Notes: generated by a model from the sequence alone, not told the origin. Counted from the first letter of the stretch, positions 20,933 to 31,411 are shown. The stretch is DNA of 64,000 nucleotides from Gracilaria vermiculophylla (GCA_019155205.2 JAHNZQ020000010.1:203437-267436); one strand, 5' to 3'. Program-made: numbers and translations.

Positions 20933-21392
20933 TTCAGTCCGATCTTAAATTTGAATAAAAGTAGATGTAAAATTAATCTAAAATAATCAAAATATTACTG
21001 TAAAATACAGTACACAAATCAGCCGGCGGCGGCACGAAATGGTTTAACGGCGATCAGCACCAAACTGACTAAAATCACCGAATTCAAGCACTTTTGCCTT
21101 ACTGTAGCAGTGCGGTTCTTGAAAAGAACGAGTGTAAGAATTGGAAGCAGAGAAGTGACATCAAAGCAAAAGCTCAGCACGAGGGCGCTCTTTCAAAATA
21201 TGGCACATAAGAGCATCTCCACCAACGTCTGAAGCAAATCAGCACATTATCAATATAGTTGCACAGTTGTACAACATTTATTGGCTGGGCTATATTTTAA
21301 ATTTAGCTCATTTGCTAAACAGATGACATTTCCCACCGGCAGTCTCCAACTACAGTATACCCAAACAACAGCAATATTTCGTCAGCACACAG

Positions 21393-22727
21393 ATGAAACA
21401 GATGTTCATCATGGATAGCATCTGGTTTAACGAAATGGCAGACAATCAACTAGAAAATCTCACAAAGAAGCTACTCGAGAGCGACTCGAAGGGAGAGGAA
21501 GAGGCAACGCGCTGGGGTGGATCGCTACCGGGGAAGCGTCCAAATCGAAACCGAAACAGAGAAGCAGCTGCTATCAGACTACATGATGACTACTTTTCTT
21601 CAGATCCAGTGTATGCTCCTGAGCAGGTTTCGAGGCGTTTTCGTGTTTCCCTTGCAGTTTTCAGTCGCATCGTTGATTGCATTGCAGTTCATGACCCCTA
21701 TTTCACACAGCGAGTAGACTGCACACGTCAAAAAGGATTTACCACCATTCAAAAAGCTACTGCAGCCCTTCGAATGTTAGCGTATGGGTGTTCAGCGGAC
21801 TCAATCGATGAGTATACGAGAATGGCGGAATCCACTGCGCTGGAGTGCCTGGACAGGTTCTGCAGTGCTGTGAATGCATGTTTTGGGGAAGACTACCTGC
21901 GCAGCCCAACGGAAGAAGACATGAAAATGCTACTTGCACGTTCGGCTGTGCATGGCTTCCCAGGTATTTTGGGCAGCATCGATTGCTGTAAATGGACGTG
22001 GAAAAGTTTCCCAACGGCATACCATGGACAGTTTCAAGGAAAGGAAGGGGTGCCTGCTGTAACTCTAGAAGCTATAGCTGATGATCGTCTTTGGATTTGG
22101 CATCATTTCTTTGGGGTGCCTGGATGTGCGAATGATATAAATGTACTAGAAGCTTCTCCATTGAGCAATCAGATTGCCAGCGGCGTGTATCCTCCTCCTT
22201 TGGAGTACGAAATTGCCGGCGAGAAACGAAGTATCCCTTACTGGCTCGCGGACCGCATTTACCCTCGATGGCCATGCTTCTTGCAAACTGTGTCGGAACC
22301 CGTGACACAGAAAGAAAAGCTCTTAGCTAGCTGTCAGGAGGCTAGACGGAAGGACGCAGAAAGAGCCTTTGGTGTTTTACAAGCTAAATGGCACATAGTC
22401 GTGCGTCCTAGCCGATTGTGGAAGACAAGAGCCATGAAGGAAGTCATGAAGTGCTGCATTGTGTTGCACAACATGATGGTTGAGGACCGGGACGGAGAGT
22501 CTGACGACGAAGATTTGAACGAAGCACAAGACAGCGACGTCAGTATTGGGGAAAACGCAACACCTATGTGGGCTCTCCATCTTGATGGACAAGTTATTCC
22601 ACCCGCCGGGTCAATTGGTGCTATCTGTGCGCTTCACAAACTAACGTGTAACGAAACAGAGTACTTTCGTACCCGTTCGCTAGCTATGGATCACTTCTGG
22701 AACATACATGGTAGCTCCCGACTTTAA
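21393..22727 (+). CDS. PIF/Harbinger transposase (DDE_Tnp_4 type), intact
   Basis: A full-length 444-residue transposase with no defects. Residues ~40-190 form the N-terminal region with a helical DNA-binding-like part (YAPEQVSRRFRVSLAVFSRI). The nuclease domain carries the first Asp in GILGSIDCCKWTWKSFP (~residue 200), the second in VPGCANDINVLEASP (~250) and the Glu in RRKDAERAFGVLQAKWHI (~330). The C-terminal VVLHNMM-type block is present (CCIVLHNMMVEDRDG). It cuts the element out and inserts it at TAA/TTA sites, acting in the nucleus together with the Myb-like partner, which carries nuclear import and end binding in known systems. Nearby alternative ATGs exist at codons 4 and 7. Sequence quality suggests recent activity. 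Confidence 0.93.
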   Translation: MKQMFIMDSIWFNEMADNQLENLTKKLLESDSKGEEEATRWGGSLPGKRPNRNRNREAAAIRLHDDYFSSDPVYAPEQVSRRFRVSLAVFSRIVDCIAVHDPYFTQRVDCTRQKGFTTIQKATAALRMLAYGCSADSIDEYTRMAESTALECLDRFCSAVNACFGEDYLRSPTEEDMKMLLARSAVHGFPGILGSIDCCKWTWKSFPTAYHGQFQGKEGVPAVTLEAIADDRLWIWHHFFGVPGCANDINVLEASPLSNQIASGVYPPPLEYEIAGEKRSIPYWLADRIYPRWPCFLQTVSEPVTQKEKLLASCQEARRKDAERAFGVLQAKWHIVVRPSRLWKTRAMKEVMKCCIVLHNMMVEDRDGESDDEDLNEAQDSDVSIGENATPMWALHLDGQVIPPAGSIGAICALHKLTCNETEYFRTRSLAMDHFWNIHGSSRL

Positions 22728-22871
22728 TTTTGTACCATGCTACAGTAAATGCTGAGCGCACATCGCAGAGTGCTGTCTTCACCTTTCGTTATTTGGCTCC
22801 ATCGCGCGCGCTACGCGCGCTGCGAGGGCCTAGTTTTTCACCAGAGCACTTTCGTTATCCGGGGCTTCTTC

Positions 22872-23731
22872 CTATTTTTCTTTTTCTTCTTGCCTTATGG
22901 AATTCAGAGCCCTCGAACGCATGATGCGAAAGTATTCCAATGATTCGTTTGCATCGCAACCATCAGGAGCACTGGTGAACAACGCGATTTCGTAATGGCG
23001 TTTGAGCACCACGTTTCGCTCCACCTGCGCCGCCACCGATTCCAAAGCCAACTTGAGTTTCTTCGCTGCTTCTTTTTGCTTCTGCTGTTGCTCCTTCGCC
23101 CTCTTTCTCCCAACAGGTCTGCCACCGCCACCGGAACTAGAAAGTTTGTCCGATTGTTGCACTACAACACCATTCTCATCACTTCCTCCCACCACTTCCG
23201 AACCAGCATCATGACCGTCATTGTTGAGTTTCGGTGTAATATTCAAAGCAAACGAGAACTTTTCATGGTCTCGAAGAATATACCACGCTTGTAGAAAACG
23301 AAATGGTTTTCCGCAATCATCGGCAGCACTCTGCATTTCCATATCATTTAATAAACCTGTTGCCATGTGAATGATATCATCTGAAGACACGCCGGTCGGT
23401 TTAGAACGTACGATGCGGGCATGGCACCCCGAGAACAACATACACTCTTTGTGTATAGCCTTACACCGCGCTTTCACTGACTCTACAGTGCGCATCTCTC
23501 GATTGCTCGGTTTCAGCTTGTCGTTGTACAAGGTCGCGATAGAAGTAAAAAATCGTTTCCTTTTTGCTCAGCTCCCACAATGGGGTTTTCAGACACAGCG
23601 ATCCAGGCTTTTGCCATCGCTGTGTCTTCGGCAGAAGTATAGCCAGATCCGCGTGGAGCCTTCTGTTTCTTGGTTTTGGGTGTAGTTGCTGTGGCCTCTT
23701 TTGGGGTCTCGATGTCAATCACAGTTGCCAT
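22872..23731 (-). CDS. Harbinger Myb/SANT-like DNA-binding protein, one-base frameshift
   Basis: Second gene of the element, read towards the transposase gene with 144 bp between the two stops. It starts MATVIDIETPKEATATTPK (ATG 23731-23729), then a Myb/SANT-type trihelix (SGYTSAEDTAMAKAWIAVSE ... TVESVKARCKAIHKEC), a middle helix block (KPFRFLQAWYILRDHEKF), and a lysine-rich coiled coil (KRAKEQQQKQKEAAKKLKLAL), about 285 residues in all, the layout of NAM-associated C-terminal proteins. The reading frame changes at a run of six A on the plus strand (23547-23552); seven would restore a single frame. That may be a real mutation or a homopolymer sequencing error. Confidence 0.82.
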
Positions 23732-24108
23732 ATTCGATCCGGGAGAAAGGGATGGGTGTGTAGCCGCCAGAAGAATGGTATACGAAAGGGTCTAGGAGTG
23801 TTTTTCATGTGTTTGTATTGTGGAGCGAATAGCTAGTCTTCGATGCTGAGCGTTTGGGTTTGGCGCCATTTGTAGACCAATTGTATTGCAGCAACTGTCC
23901 TAAAATATTTGCTCAAATAGCACTTGGGCTGAGAGCTACTTGAGCAAATCCGTTCGATTTGCTCCAGGCAATATGCACAGGGTTATAATATTTGGCCCTT
24001 TTTTGGTCTGGTGGGGAAATCAAACCTGTGGGCAAATGAGCAAATCATCAAATTTGATCAAATTTGATAATTTACTCGTTTGCTACTGTGTTGGTGGAGA
24101 TGCTCTAA

Positions 24109-25334
24109 TGTTGCGCTCCGCATTAAAGCATAAGCCGGCGGCCCGTACTTTCCAAGTTCTCTATGACACTGCGCCGTGCAATTTAAGCTTACCTTAGGAT
24201 GCAGCGCGTATGGAAAGCTTACACCGCTTGAGCGCCGCGCGATCCAATAGACTACAGTGGACACAAAAACTTCACTTCATTTCTTATTGAGGGCAATATG
24301 AAGTGCGTCACACCCATTTTTCCCTGGAAAACCGGGCTTGGTAGACTTCCCCCGAACATTCTTTGATGCACCCTATGTGTTCATTTTTTACTTTTATCAA
24401 AAGCACGAAAAAAATCGAAACAGATCAAAATAAAATACATATTATCATTAGAAATTGTTTTGGTTTCAAATAGTTTCAAAACGTATGCCATTAACTATCA
24501 TGTCAACTGTTACTTTGACGATCGGGTTTTTTATTGCAAACTGTTCAATGCATCTGGTCCAAAGTTTTGTAATGTATTTCAAAATTGTTGTTGAATTTAC
24601 AAAAAAAGAAGTGAAAGTTTTTTTTAACATGAGTTACGGTTGCAAAATAGGTGTTGATTTTATAAGATTGTCACAAAGTTTCGAAAAGTGATGTTTTACT
24701 ACCGTAATTTTGTTATTCATTGTTTAATTTAGTGGATTTGTTAATAATGAGCATTTTGTGCGCATATAGGGTTTGAAAAGTAGACACTCAATTTTTTACA
24801 CTCGATAGGGAAACAATTACCTTTTCTAAATTTAAAGAAAAGCACAGCTGAGAATGATCAAGAAATTTTGCTCTAAAATTTAGCCAAATGAATGAATCCA
24901 AAATTGAGGTTGTTCCAGAAAATGAGGATTATTTTTTATATTTTCGTTTTGAAACTTTGGGCTTTTACGACGGTGTTTAACTTTTAATTTCGTGTTTTAG
25001 GTCCCCATGTTTTGTGTTTATTTTGAAACATACTAAATCCTTTAAAAAATGGAAACGTTGGAGTTAACCTATCGTTTAATGCTTTGATAAATTATGTACT
25101 TCTAGGATAAAAAATCATTTTATGGTCATGAAATATTCATTTCTGTGTACCCTTGTGTAGTAGAGATCTCTCAACTCGCACCTCCTGTTTCGTTCATTGT
25201 TTTTTTTTTGCCTTTTTGTTTCGTCTTTCGGCCGAGAAAATAAACAGGATGCTCGAAGAAGGGAGAGTGTGGCCATACGGAATCTCGGCGTTGCCGTGTC
25301 GTCTTTTCGATAATCAATCCAATTCAGTTTGCTG
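24109..25334. other. AT-rich gene-free stretch
   Basis: No gene seen. Several TTTCAAAAC and GTTTTGAAAC words (24474, 24944, 25022) recall the core of the Tc1 ends at 19.6-20.9 kb, so part of 24.4-25.05 kb may be a worn Tc1 or MITE copy, but no paired ends were found. The last ~150 bp are the presumed promoter of the chorismate synthase gene. Confidence 0.4.
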
Positions 25335-26612
25335 ATGAGTGCTTTTGTTCACCTTTCCATCACTCGGAGCTCCTTTTTAGGCAATGCTCCACGACACCAC
25401 AATGCTGCTTTTACTCCGCGGCAAGGCCGAAGAGTCTTTATGGGTTTAGGAAACTCATTCGGCCGAGTGTTCAGAATTAGCACCTGGGGCGAAAGTCATG
25501 GAGGGGGGGTTGGTGTCACTGTCGATGGTTGTCCCCCAAGACTTCCGCTCCATCGAGATGAAATTCAACGCGATCTGGATCGCCGCCGCCCTGGACAGAG
25601 CCGCATTGTCACTCCAAGGAACGAGCCCGATGCTGTTGAAATTCTGTCTGGTGTGGTTGACGGAATAACCATTGGGACGCCCATTGCTATGCTTGTTCGC
25701 AACAAAGACCAACGTAGCCAAGATTATGACACCATGGCTGTCGCCTATCGTCCATCGCATGCAGATGCAGCCTACGACGCCAAGTATGGTATTCGAGCCG
25801 TCGCCGGCGGCGGTCGATCATCTGCAAGAGAAACGATTGGGCGAGTAGCCGCCGGAGCCATTGCCCGAAAGATGTTAAATATCTATGCAGGTGTTGAAAT
25901 AGTTGGTTATGTTAAGCGTGTTCGCGACATAGAGGCACCTTCCATTGATCCAAACACTGTCACATTAGACCAAGTGGACGCGAACATCATCCGATGCCCT
26001 GATAGTGCTTCTGCAGAGAAAATGATTGCGTACGTTGATGAGATTCGTAAATCGGGCAACAGCGTTGGTGGAGTGGTAGAAGTTGTGGCAAGGAACGTCC
26101 CCGCGGGCTTGGGCTCCCCTGTTTTCGATAAACTGGAAGCGGATCTGGCAAAGGCATGCATGAGCTTGCCGGCTTCTAAGGGATTCGAAATCGGTAGTGG
26201 TTTTGAGGGCACAATGCTGACCGGTATTGAGCATAATGACGAGTTTTACATTGACGAAGATGGAAGAACGAGAACTGCTACAAATCGAAGTGGGGGCGTG
26301 CAAGGTGGAATAAGTAACGGGGAGCCGATCGTGCTGCGAGTGGCATTCAAGCCGACTAGTACCATTGGGAGGATTCAGAAGACAGTTACACGAGGTGGGG
26401 AGGAAACTGAACTTCGAGGGAAAGGCCGACATGATCCATGTGTTTTGCCAAGAGCTGTGCCCATGGTCGAATCGATGGTGGCACTGGTTCTGGCCGATCA
26501 TCTTATGCAACAAATCGCACAAAACAGCGTGACTCCGAGACGCGAAGAAGATTCGCCAAATCCGCTCGGGCCTAAACCGGTCTCTGACTCGTTGAGCTTC
26601 ACCATGAGCTGA
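25335..26612 (+). CDS. aroC: Chorismate synthase, plastid type
   Basis: Converts 5-enolpyruvylshikimate 3-phosphate to chorismate with reduced FMN, the last shikimate-pathway step, in the plastid. 425 residues from ATG 25335; the two codons before it are not ATG. Residues 1-38 are rich in Ser, Arg and Ala and precede [14 protein letters not shown], the start of the bacterial-type enzyme, so they look like a plastid transit peptide. Family signatures are all present: [11 protein letters not shown] (52-61), [15 protein letters not shown] (~155), and [20 protein letters not shown] (~360). No intron. Ends with a short acidic tail ([11 protein letters not shown]). Single gene, convergent with the TXNDC9-like gene 486 bp away. 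Confidence 0.96.
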   Translation: MSAFVHLSITRSSFLGNAPRHHNAAFTPRQGRRVFMGLGNSFGRVFRISTWGESHGGGVGVTVDGCPPRLPLHRDEIQRDLDRRRPGQSRIVTPRNEPDAVEILSGVVDGITIGTPIAMLVRNKDQRSQDYDTMAVAYRPSHADAAYDAKYGIRAVAGGGRSSARETIGRVAAGAIARKMLNIYAGVEIVGYVKRVRDIEAPSIDPNTVTLDQVDANIIRCPDSASAEKMIAYVDEIRKSGNSVGGVVEVVARNVPAGLGSPVFDKLEADLAKACMSLPASKGFEIGSGFEGTMLTGIEHNDEFYIDEDGRTRTATNRSGGVQGGISNGEPIVLRVAFKPTSTIGRIQKTVTRGGEETELRGKGRHDPCVLPRAVPMVESMVALVLADHLMQQIAQNSVTPRREEDSPNPLGPKPVSDSLSFTMS

Positions 26613-27098
26613 CTTATTATTCTAAGGCAAAGGGATATATACCTCCTGGTGTATTTCATAGATTTAATCGTGCTCATAAACGAGAAAATAATGTTCTAGC
26701 AGACTTGTTCTTCTAGGTACAACAATATTCAGACGCTATTGTGATTGGAATCAGGGGCAATATATATTTAAAGAAGGGTGCATGTGTTGACTATACTAGT
26801 CAATCAAGGCGGTATTCATCGGCACTGGTATGCACAGTGAACTCTGAATAGAACTGTCCGTGCGCCATGACCTTACAATACCTTGCTTGAAGGCACGCAG
26901 ATGTGGATGTAAATTACATGGCGACCCAAACCTAATGGTCTACTTATGAAGACATCTTTCTCTCGATTCTCGTGTTCACTTACTGATATTGGGCCAATAC
27001 TCTCGCTCTTAAGGGATTAATCAGCTCCCGAAATGATCATGTTGGAATCTGTGCTTTTCAATCAATGGTGTTTCTTCATTTCAACGGCCAGGATTCGA
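26613..27098. other. Convergent intergenic region
   Basis: 486 bp between two converging stop codons. AT-rich, with AATAAT and similar words that could serve 3' end formation; no gene seen. Confidence 0.5.
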
Positions 27099-27665
27099 TC
27101 ACTCATCATCTGCAATGTTTGTGTTGGTCAGCATACCTAACGAGTGTAGTCGCTTCTCAATGCCAGTCGTTGTGAACTTTCCGGTGCTGGTCATGTGGTC
27201 TAGACCCAGTAGCACCTGGTCAATTTCAGAATCTTTCACAAGTACTATCGAAGGCAGGACACGAATTTTCAACCTTTCGCACAAGAACGGGGCTTTCTCC
27301 GCGTCCATTGAAGTAAACAGCGTCTCCAGGTGGTGCTGGGCCACCTTGGTAATGTGCTCCAACAAATCTTCAGCGTATCTGTTCGAGCCCGGCCTGAACA
27401 CGATGGAGACCATGCGCTTCGATTCTTTTGCCCGCGTGAAGAATTCTTTTTCACTGATTCGATGGACTGTACCATGGCCATTTCTTCGCCACATAGCCTT
27501 TTCTTCGGCGTCTTTCTTCATCTCCGCTAGGCGCTTTCGCCGGATAGCTTCCAAATCATCGTCTTCTAAATTATTAAGGCGATCTATTTCCGAATCCAGT
27601 CGATGCTCTATATCTTCAACAGCATTCCTTACCGCGTTTTCCACTAGTTTCTGTACCTGAGCCAT
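27099..27665 (-). CDS. TXNDC9: Phosducin-like thioredoxin-fold protein (TXNDC9/PhLP3-like)
   Basis: 188 residues, close to the usual 190-230. Residues 1-60 form a charged helix (MAQVQKLVENAVRNAVEDIE ... RKRLAEMKKDAEEKA) and residues ~70-175 a thioredoxin fold (VHRISEKEFFTRAKESKRMV, FRPGSNRYAEDLLEHI, LCERLKIRVLPSIVLVKD with the cis-Pro of the fold, then DQVLLGLDHM, the family's vGfdel block). The redox CxxC is absent, as is normal for the PhLP3 group, which binds the CCT chaperonin and helps tubulin and actin folding in the cytosol. Start ATG 27665-27663. The neighbour at 27713 is transcribed from the other strand, so the promoter region is short. Confidence 0.9.
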   Translation of the reverse strand: MAQVQKLVENAVRNAVEDIEHRLDSEIDRLNNLEDDDLEAIRRKRLAEMKKDAEEKAMWRRNGHGTVHRISEKEFFTRAKESKRMVSIVFRPGSNRYAEDLLEHITKVAQHHLETLFTSMDAEKAPFLCERLKIRVLPSIVLVKDSEIDQVLLGLDHMTSTGKFTTTGIEKRLHSLGMLTNTNIADDE

Positions 27666-27899
27666 GAGACAAAGAGCAAATACGAATTTTCCTCGGTATC
27701 CCTTGACGCAGAATGGTTCTTGCAGCAGCTGCAGCGACTGAAAGACGTGAGCCGGGATACTTGACGCACCTTGTATCTACAACAACCGGATTGCTGAACC
27801 GTGTCACCGGTTCGACGTTGTGCCAAATCTCTCCGCGGGCAAAGCTTCAGCCAGAAATTGAACCTCAGTTACACGAGAATCTGAAATTAAAAATGTATT

Positions 27900-27911
27900 C
27901 TTCCCGCCAAA
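27900..27911. promoter_or_regulatory. E2F/DP-type site
   Basis: CTTCCCGCCAAA, reverse complement TTTGGCGGGAAG, a near-exact E2F consensus (TTTSGCGGGAA). It is directly upstream of ATG 27913 of the unidentified plus-strand gene and about 235 bp from the TXNDC9 start. Motif match is seen; cell-cycle control is inference. Confidence 0.5.
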
Positions 27912-27912
27912 A

Positions 27913-28507
27913 ATGAACGAGACCATGAGAGAACTTTGCCAATTCCAAGCTGTGTGTGCTGAATAACTTGCAGCTCTCACTTGGCGGAAGCCCAGGAAAT
28001 GGGAATATTGAGCTTTGCTTTCCAAAGTATCTCAAGAATCACTTCAAGGGCGCGCAAAGAACAAACAAGCTTGATCATGTGGGAGTAGAAGTGCTTGAGG
28101 CAGCACCTGCTTCTAGAGGTCATGTGTTTTCACATTCTGACTTTAAATGAATCCTTTTATACTTTCGCCGACTCATACGAGGTTTAAACTCTGCTTTAAT
28201 GAAGTTGCCCATGCTTCGATAGGATTGAGGTAGGAAGGTCTTGCATGAAGACCCAGATGCGACGATGCGCATTTTGAAAGGGCAATACGAAGCCCCCTTC
28301 AGCGCATGCTTGGTAAACCTTTCGCGTCTCATGAGCACTGATGCAGTTTCTTATCTACATATTGCATGTGGACTAGCTCCGCCAGAAGAAGTGGTTCACT
28401 GGTACTCGCGAGAATCAAGCAGCTTTTCTGCTCCAGAGACGTATGAAAATCCATTGGTACTCAAACTTTCTCAAGGGGTAACTATTTCAGTTGCAAAGAA
28501 ATGGTGA
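27913..28507 (+). CDS. Unidentified split gene (approximate exons)
   Basis: Two stretches have coding character and no single frame covers both. The first (about 27929-28147) reads LSLGGSPGNGNIELCFPKYL and VGVEVLEAAPASRG. The second (about 28233-28507) reads LHEDPDATMRILKGQYEAPF, LMSTDAVSYLHIACGLAPPE and ends PLVLKLSQGVTISVAKKW before TGA 28505-28507. An intron of about 100 nt between them is likely (donor at GTCATG 28119 or GTGTTT 28125; acceptor GGTAG or GAAG near 28230). The first exon and start are unresolved: ATG 27913 and 27925 are in another frame. I do not recognise the protein. Confidence 0.4.
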
Positions 28508-28731
28508 TATCGACCTCATCGCACAGGACGGATTGCTGAGCGGTCAGTAGCTAGAAGTCTTTTACTGGCGCGGAAGGAGGATGTTTAGCAAGTTAATTAT
28601 ATGATATCTCGGACGAAAGCAACCGAAAACGGCAAAACTCCCAGACCAGGTGGGTGTTCGATTTGATCAGCGAACGTAGATAGAGTCCAAACAGTTCTGA
28701 CGCAAAGCAAGTGATAATCAGACCTGCGGTT

Positions 28732-29404
28732 TCAATTTTCGTTGCTTGATTTGAACGCAGCCGCAACTCTGTCTAGCCGAGCCTGATACTCAATTTTTTT
28801 CTTGCGCAGATTTTCCAATTCCATTTCCTTTGACTTCAAAATAACTTGAAGCTGTTCAACTGTTTCCTGATATCAGAATGTGGATCCACCAGTGTAGACA
28901 GAAGGGGTGAGAACGAGGTCTGCTAATGCCGTAACGTGAGAGATGTGCAAAAGATTGAGATGGACACTTACCGTGCCATGCTTAGGAACGAAAGGCACAG
29001 AGCTTTGGACAGAAGACTGTTTCAAGACAGACTTGGGTTTGAATCCCGTGTTTGAGCCTAAGCAGGTTTATGTCAGCGTCATTTAAGAGAAGAATACCAG
29101 GAATATTCCAAATGCACCATGACCAAAACATGGGTCACTTACTCATTAAGCGGATTAATGTGACCGTACACGCTGGTGCGGTGATAAAGCGCTTTTCTCT
29201 GGGGAAAGCTCCGGGGCTCACGTAGGAGGAGCCAAAAGCTTGCAGTTCCACAAATCCTGGGGACCTTCTCAGTACAAGAGTCTGTCACAAGCGAGCTCCC
29301 GGGCACAGGCTCGTCTTTCTCGAGGTTGAGAAAAACACGAGGGCACTGAAGTCTACGGTCCGGCGAAGAAAGTTACTCTTGTGGCTGCACTGCCATTCAA
29401 ACAT
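28732..29404 (-). CDS. Small coiled-coil protein, four exons
   Basis: Proposed minus-strand exons 29404-29377, 29256-29143, 29057-28972 and 28866-28732 join in phase into 120 residues with stop TGA at 28734-28732. Introns are 120, 85 and 105 nt with donors GTAACT, GTAAGT, GTAAGT and acceptors CCCCAG, GCTTAG, ATCAG. The product starts MFEWQCSHKRFVELQAFGSS, has a Ser/Lys-rich middle (NTGFKPKSVLKQSS) and ends in a coiled coil (ETVEQLQVILKSKEMELENL, then KKKIEYQARLDRV). The last two junctions are strong; exon 1 is less sure because a TATA stretch lies only ~5 bp upstream of its ATG. Family unknown. It shares a 240-bp divergent promoter region with SMUG1. Confidence 0.6.
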
Positions 29405-29644
29405 AAAAATATATATATATTTCGCTGTAAGCAGCGGCCCAGAGACGGCTGTCATTTGCTGCTTTTCTGTGCTCGTCGAAGGAACTTTAGGCCTGTGCCC
29501 GCATCATGAAATCTACATGGTTGAACCGGGCGTGGTACTGATCTTTATTCACTGCACACAGCTCTTCTGTCATCAACCTATCATTTTAAGGTGTCCCGAT
29601 ACATTGTGGAACGATTACGTTCTTCGCAGTTGGGTAAGGATCTA
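29405..29644. promoter_or_regulatory. Divergent promoter region between the coiled-coil gene and SMUG1
   Basis: 240 bp between two start codons on opposite strands. A TATATATATATT tract is at 29409-29420. No other motif is clear. Confidence 0.4.
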
Positions 29645-30621
29645 ATGCAACCCGCATTTGCCATATCTTCTGTGCTTCGTTTGAAGAGAAATATGGTCTC
29701 TACGAGGAAGAGATCGTTGACTAGAGCATCCCTTTCAGCCGGGTCGATGCCCAAAAACGCTCAGACTGCCAAGCGAAAGAAAACTGCGGATATTGCGTCG
29801 CAGATTTTGGAAGCAGAAAAGAGGATGAGCAATGAGCTTTCCAAACTGTCGTTCTCCAAGCCCGTGACGCATGTGTACAATCCACTGGAATACGCATGGG
29901 AAGCACATGAATGGTACGTCCGTAAAGTTTTGCGCTAAATCTGTTTCGTAGAGCTCTAATCCGTGATATCAAAATTGGGCATGCGCATGGATCGAAAAGG
30001 TATGTGAGACGTTTTGGAAACACAAAGAAAAAGGTGCTGCTCGTTGGGATGAATCCTGGTCCGTGGGGGATGGCGCAAACAGGCATACCATTCGGAGAGG
30101 TGGCCGCAGTTCGAGAGTTTCTCAAGATGCCAGCTGACATAAATATAGATCGTCCTGTGCATGAGAATGCAAAACGTCCAGTATCGGGCCTCTTATGCTC
30201 AAGGAGTGAAATCTCAGGCAAACGATTGTGGACAGAGTGGGCCCAAGCGGAATACAACGACGCTCAAACATTCTTTGACACCTTCTTTGTTCACAATTAC
30301 TGCCCGCTGATGTTCATGGAGAGTGGTGGTCGCAATCGCACACCAGTCCAGTTGAGGGCGGAGGAAAGAAATAATCTTCTACACGCTTGTGACGTTGCTT
30401 TGAGGAAGGTTGTGAAGGCTCTTGAGGTGCAGGTTGTTTGTGGTGTAGGAGGCTTTGCGGAGCAACGCTGCAAAGTCGCTCTCAGAGATTCCGGGTTGCC
30501 TGTACGTAGTGTGTTACATCCTAGCCCGGCATCTCCAATCGCTAATCGGGGGTGGGCACCACAGGCCAAGAAGAAAATGGAGGAAGTTCTACAAGAGCTT
30601 GAGGATATTGTGTCGAAATAA
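29645..30621 (+). CDS. SMUG1: SMUG1-like uracil-DNA glycosylase, two exons
   Basis: Removes uracil and oxidised pyrimidines from DNA to start base-excision repair in the nucleus. Exons 29645-29913 and 30000-30621 with an 86-nt intron (GTACGT...AAAAG), placed because the join restores the family's YAWEAHEWYVRRFGN reading in phase; unspliced, the first frame stops at 29936. 296 residues. Signature motifs: SKPVTHVYNPLEYAWEAH (end of exon 1), GMNPGPWGMAQTGIPFGEV (106-124, water-activating Asn of GMNPGP), FVHNYCPLMFM (uracil-binding Asn), and HPSPASP (263-269) with the catalytic His. The N-terminal ~60 residues are Lys/Arg-rich (MVSTRKRSLTR ... AKRKKTAD), a likely nuclear signal. ATG 29693 is an alternative start. 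Confidence 0.93.
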
Positions 30622-31410
30622 GTGAAATACAAGTCCATTGTGCTCTACGTTTTCGGGCTAGAAGCACCACGGCTTTTGTCCTCACGTACGGGAAGAAGAT
30701 ATAATTTACACAGCATTGTATCGTCGTCAATTGCTGAGGTAGTTTACTTGGCCATGCGCTTAATTTTTTCCTTACCAAGAACGTATTGACACCCATTTTC
30801 GCAAGGCCCTCAACATACATATTAGTCCCTTCCAGACTCAATAGCTTATTTTTATCTCACTTTCCGAACGCAGCATTGGTCATGTTCCTTTCTCTATATG
30901 ATGGAATAAAACAGAAACAGTTTGGAGCGCCGGAGAGGAGTCGAGCCTACACTGCGTTAAATGTCTAGATGACACACACTTGAAATGACTACACAAACCT
31001 TTATCTGAACATAACAGGCTCGAATTTTTTGTCCAGATCTTCACTATATGTACAACGAAATAAAGAAATGCACTCCTCTGAAATAAAACAAAACTACTTT
31101 AAGAACATGTCCACTTAACGCAGAGAGCTATATCACCAAAAAGTCAAAAATGCAGCAGCTTCGCGCTTATTGCAAGACTATATACAAGTGTTGCCATTGC
31201 TATGATTTGTAGCCATATCAACCGTCTGATTTATTTTCTTCAGCGTGTAATATTATGCAATGGGCTTTCTTCGAGAAACTCGGTGAAGCAGTACTTCAGC
31301 ATGATTAAAGCAGTTTTGAGGTATCAAAAAATTTCCAACTACATTTCATTGACCACACGGTTCAATTGGCAATGAGGAAGGTGAGGTCGAACATCGGGTT
31401 CAAGTTGAAC
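30622..31410. other. Gene-free stretch
   Basis: AT-rich, short chance frames only; includes the SMUG1 3' flank. Confidence 0.5.
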
Positions 31411-31411
31411 A

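Larger units (their letters stand above)
21211..24105 (+). mobile_element. Complete PIF/Harbinger DNA transposon
   Basis: Both ends begin GAGCATCTCCACCAAC (16 identical bases; similarity continues for about 42 bp to ATTATCAA) in inverted orientation, at 21211 and 24105. Each is flanked by TAA (21208-21210 and 24106-24108), the 3-bp TWA duplication made by this superfamily. Inside are an uninterrupted DDE transposase and a convergent Myb/SANT-like gene, the two-gene layout of autonomous PIF/Harbinger elements. The right subterminal region is rich in GCAAAT/ATTTGA repeats (23930-24075), probable protein-binding sites. Confidence 0.93.

Noticed and set aside
24455..24691. 79-codon frame in the AT-rich region as a gene
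   Set aside because: No domain and typical AT-rich chance composition; nearby TTTCAAAAC words suggest at most a repeat relic.
27115..27660. 181-codon plus-strand frame opposite the TXNDC9-like gene
   Set aside because: It is the complement of a well-supported gene, is Ser/Phe-rich and shows no family resemblance.
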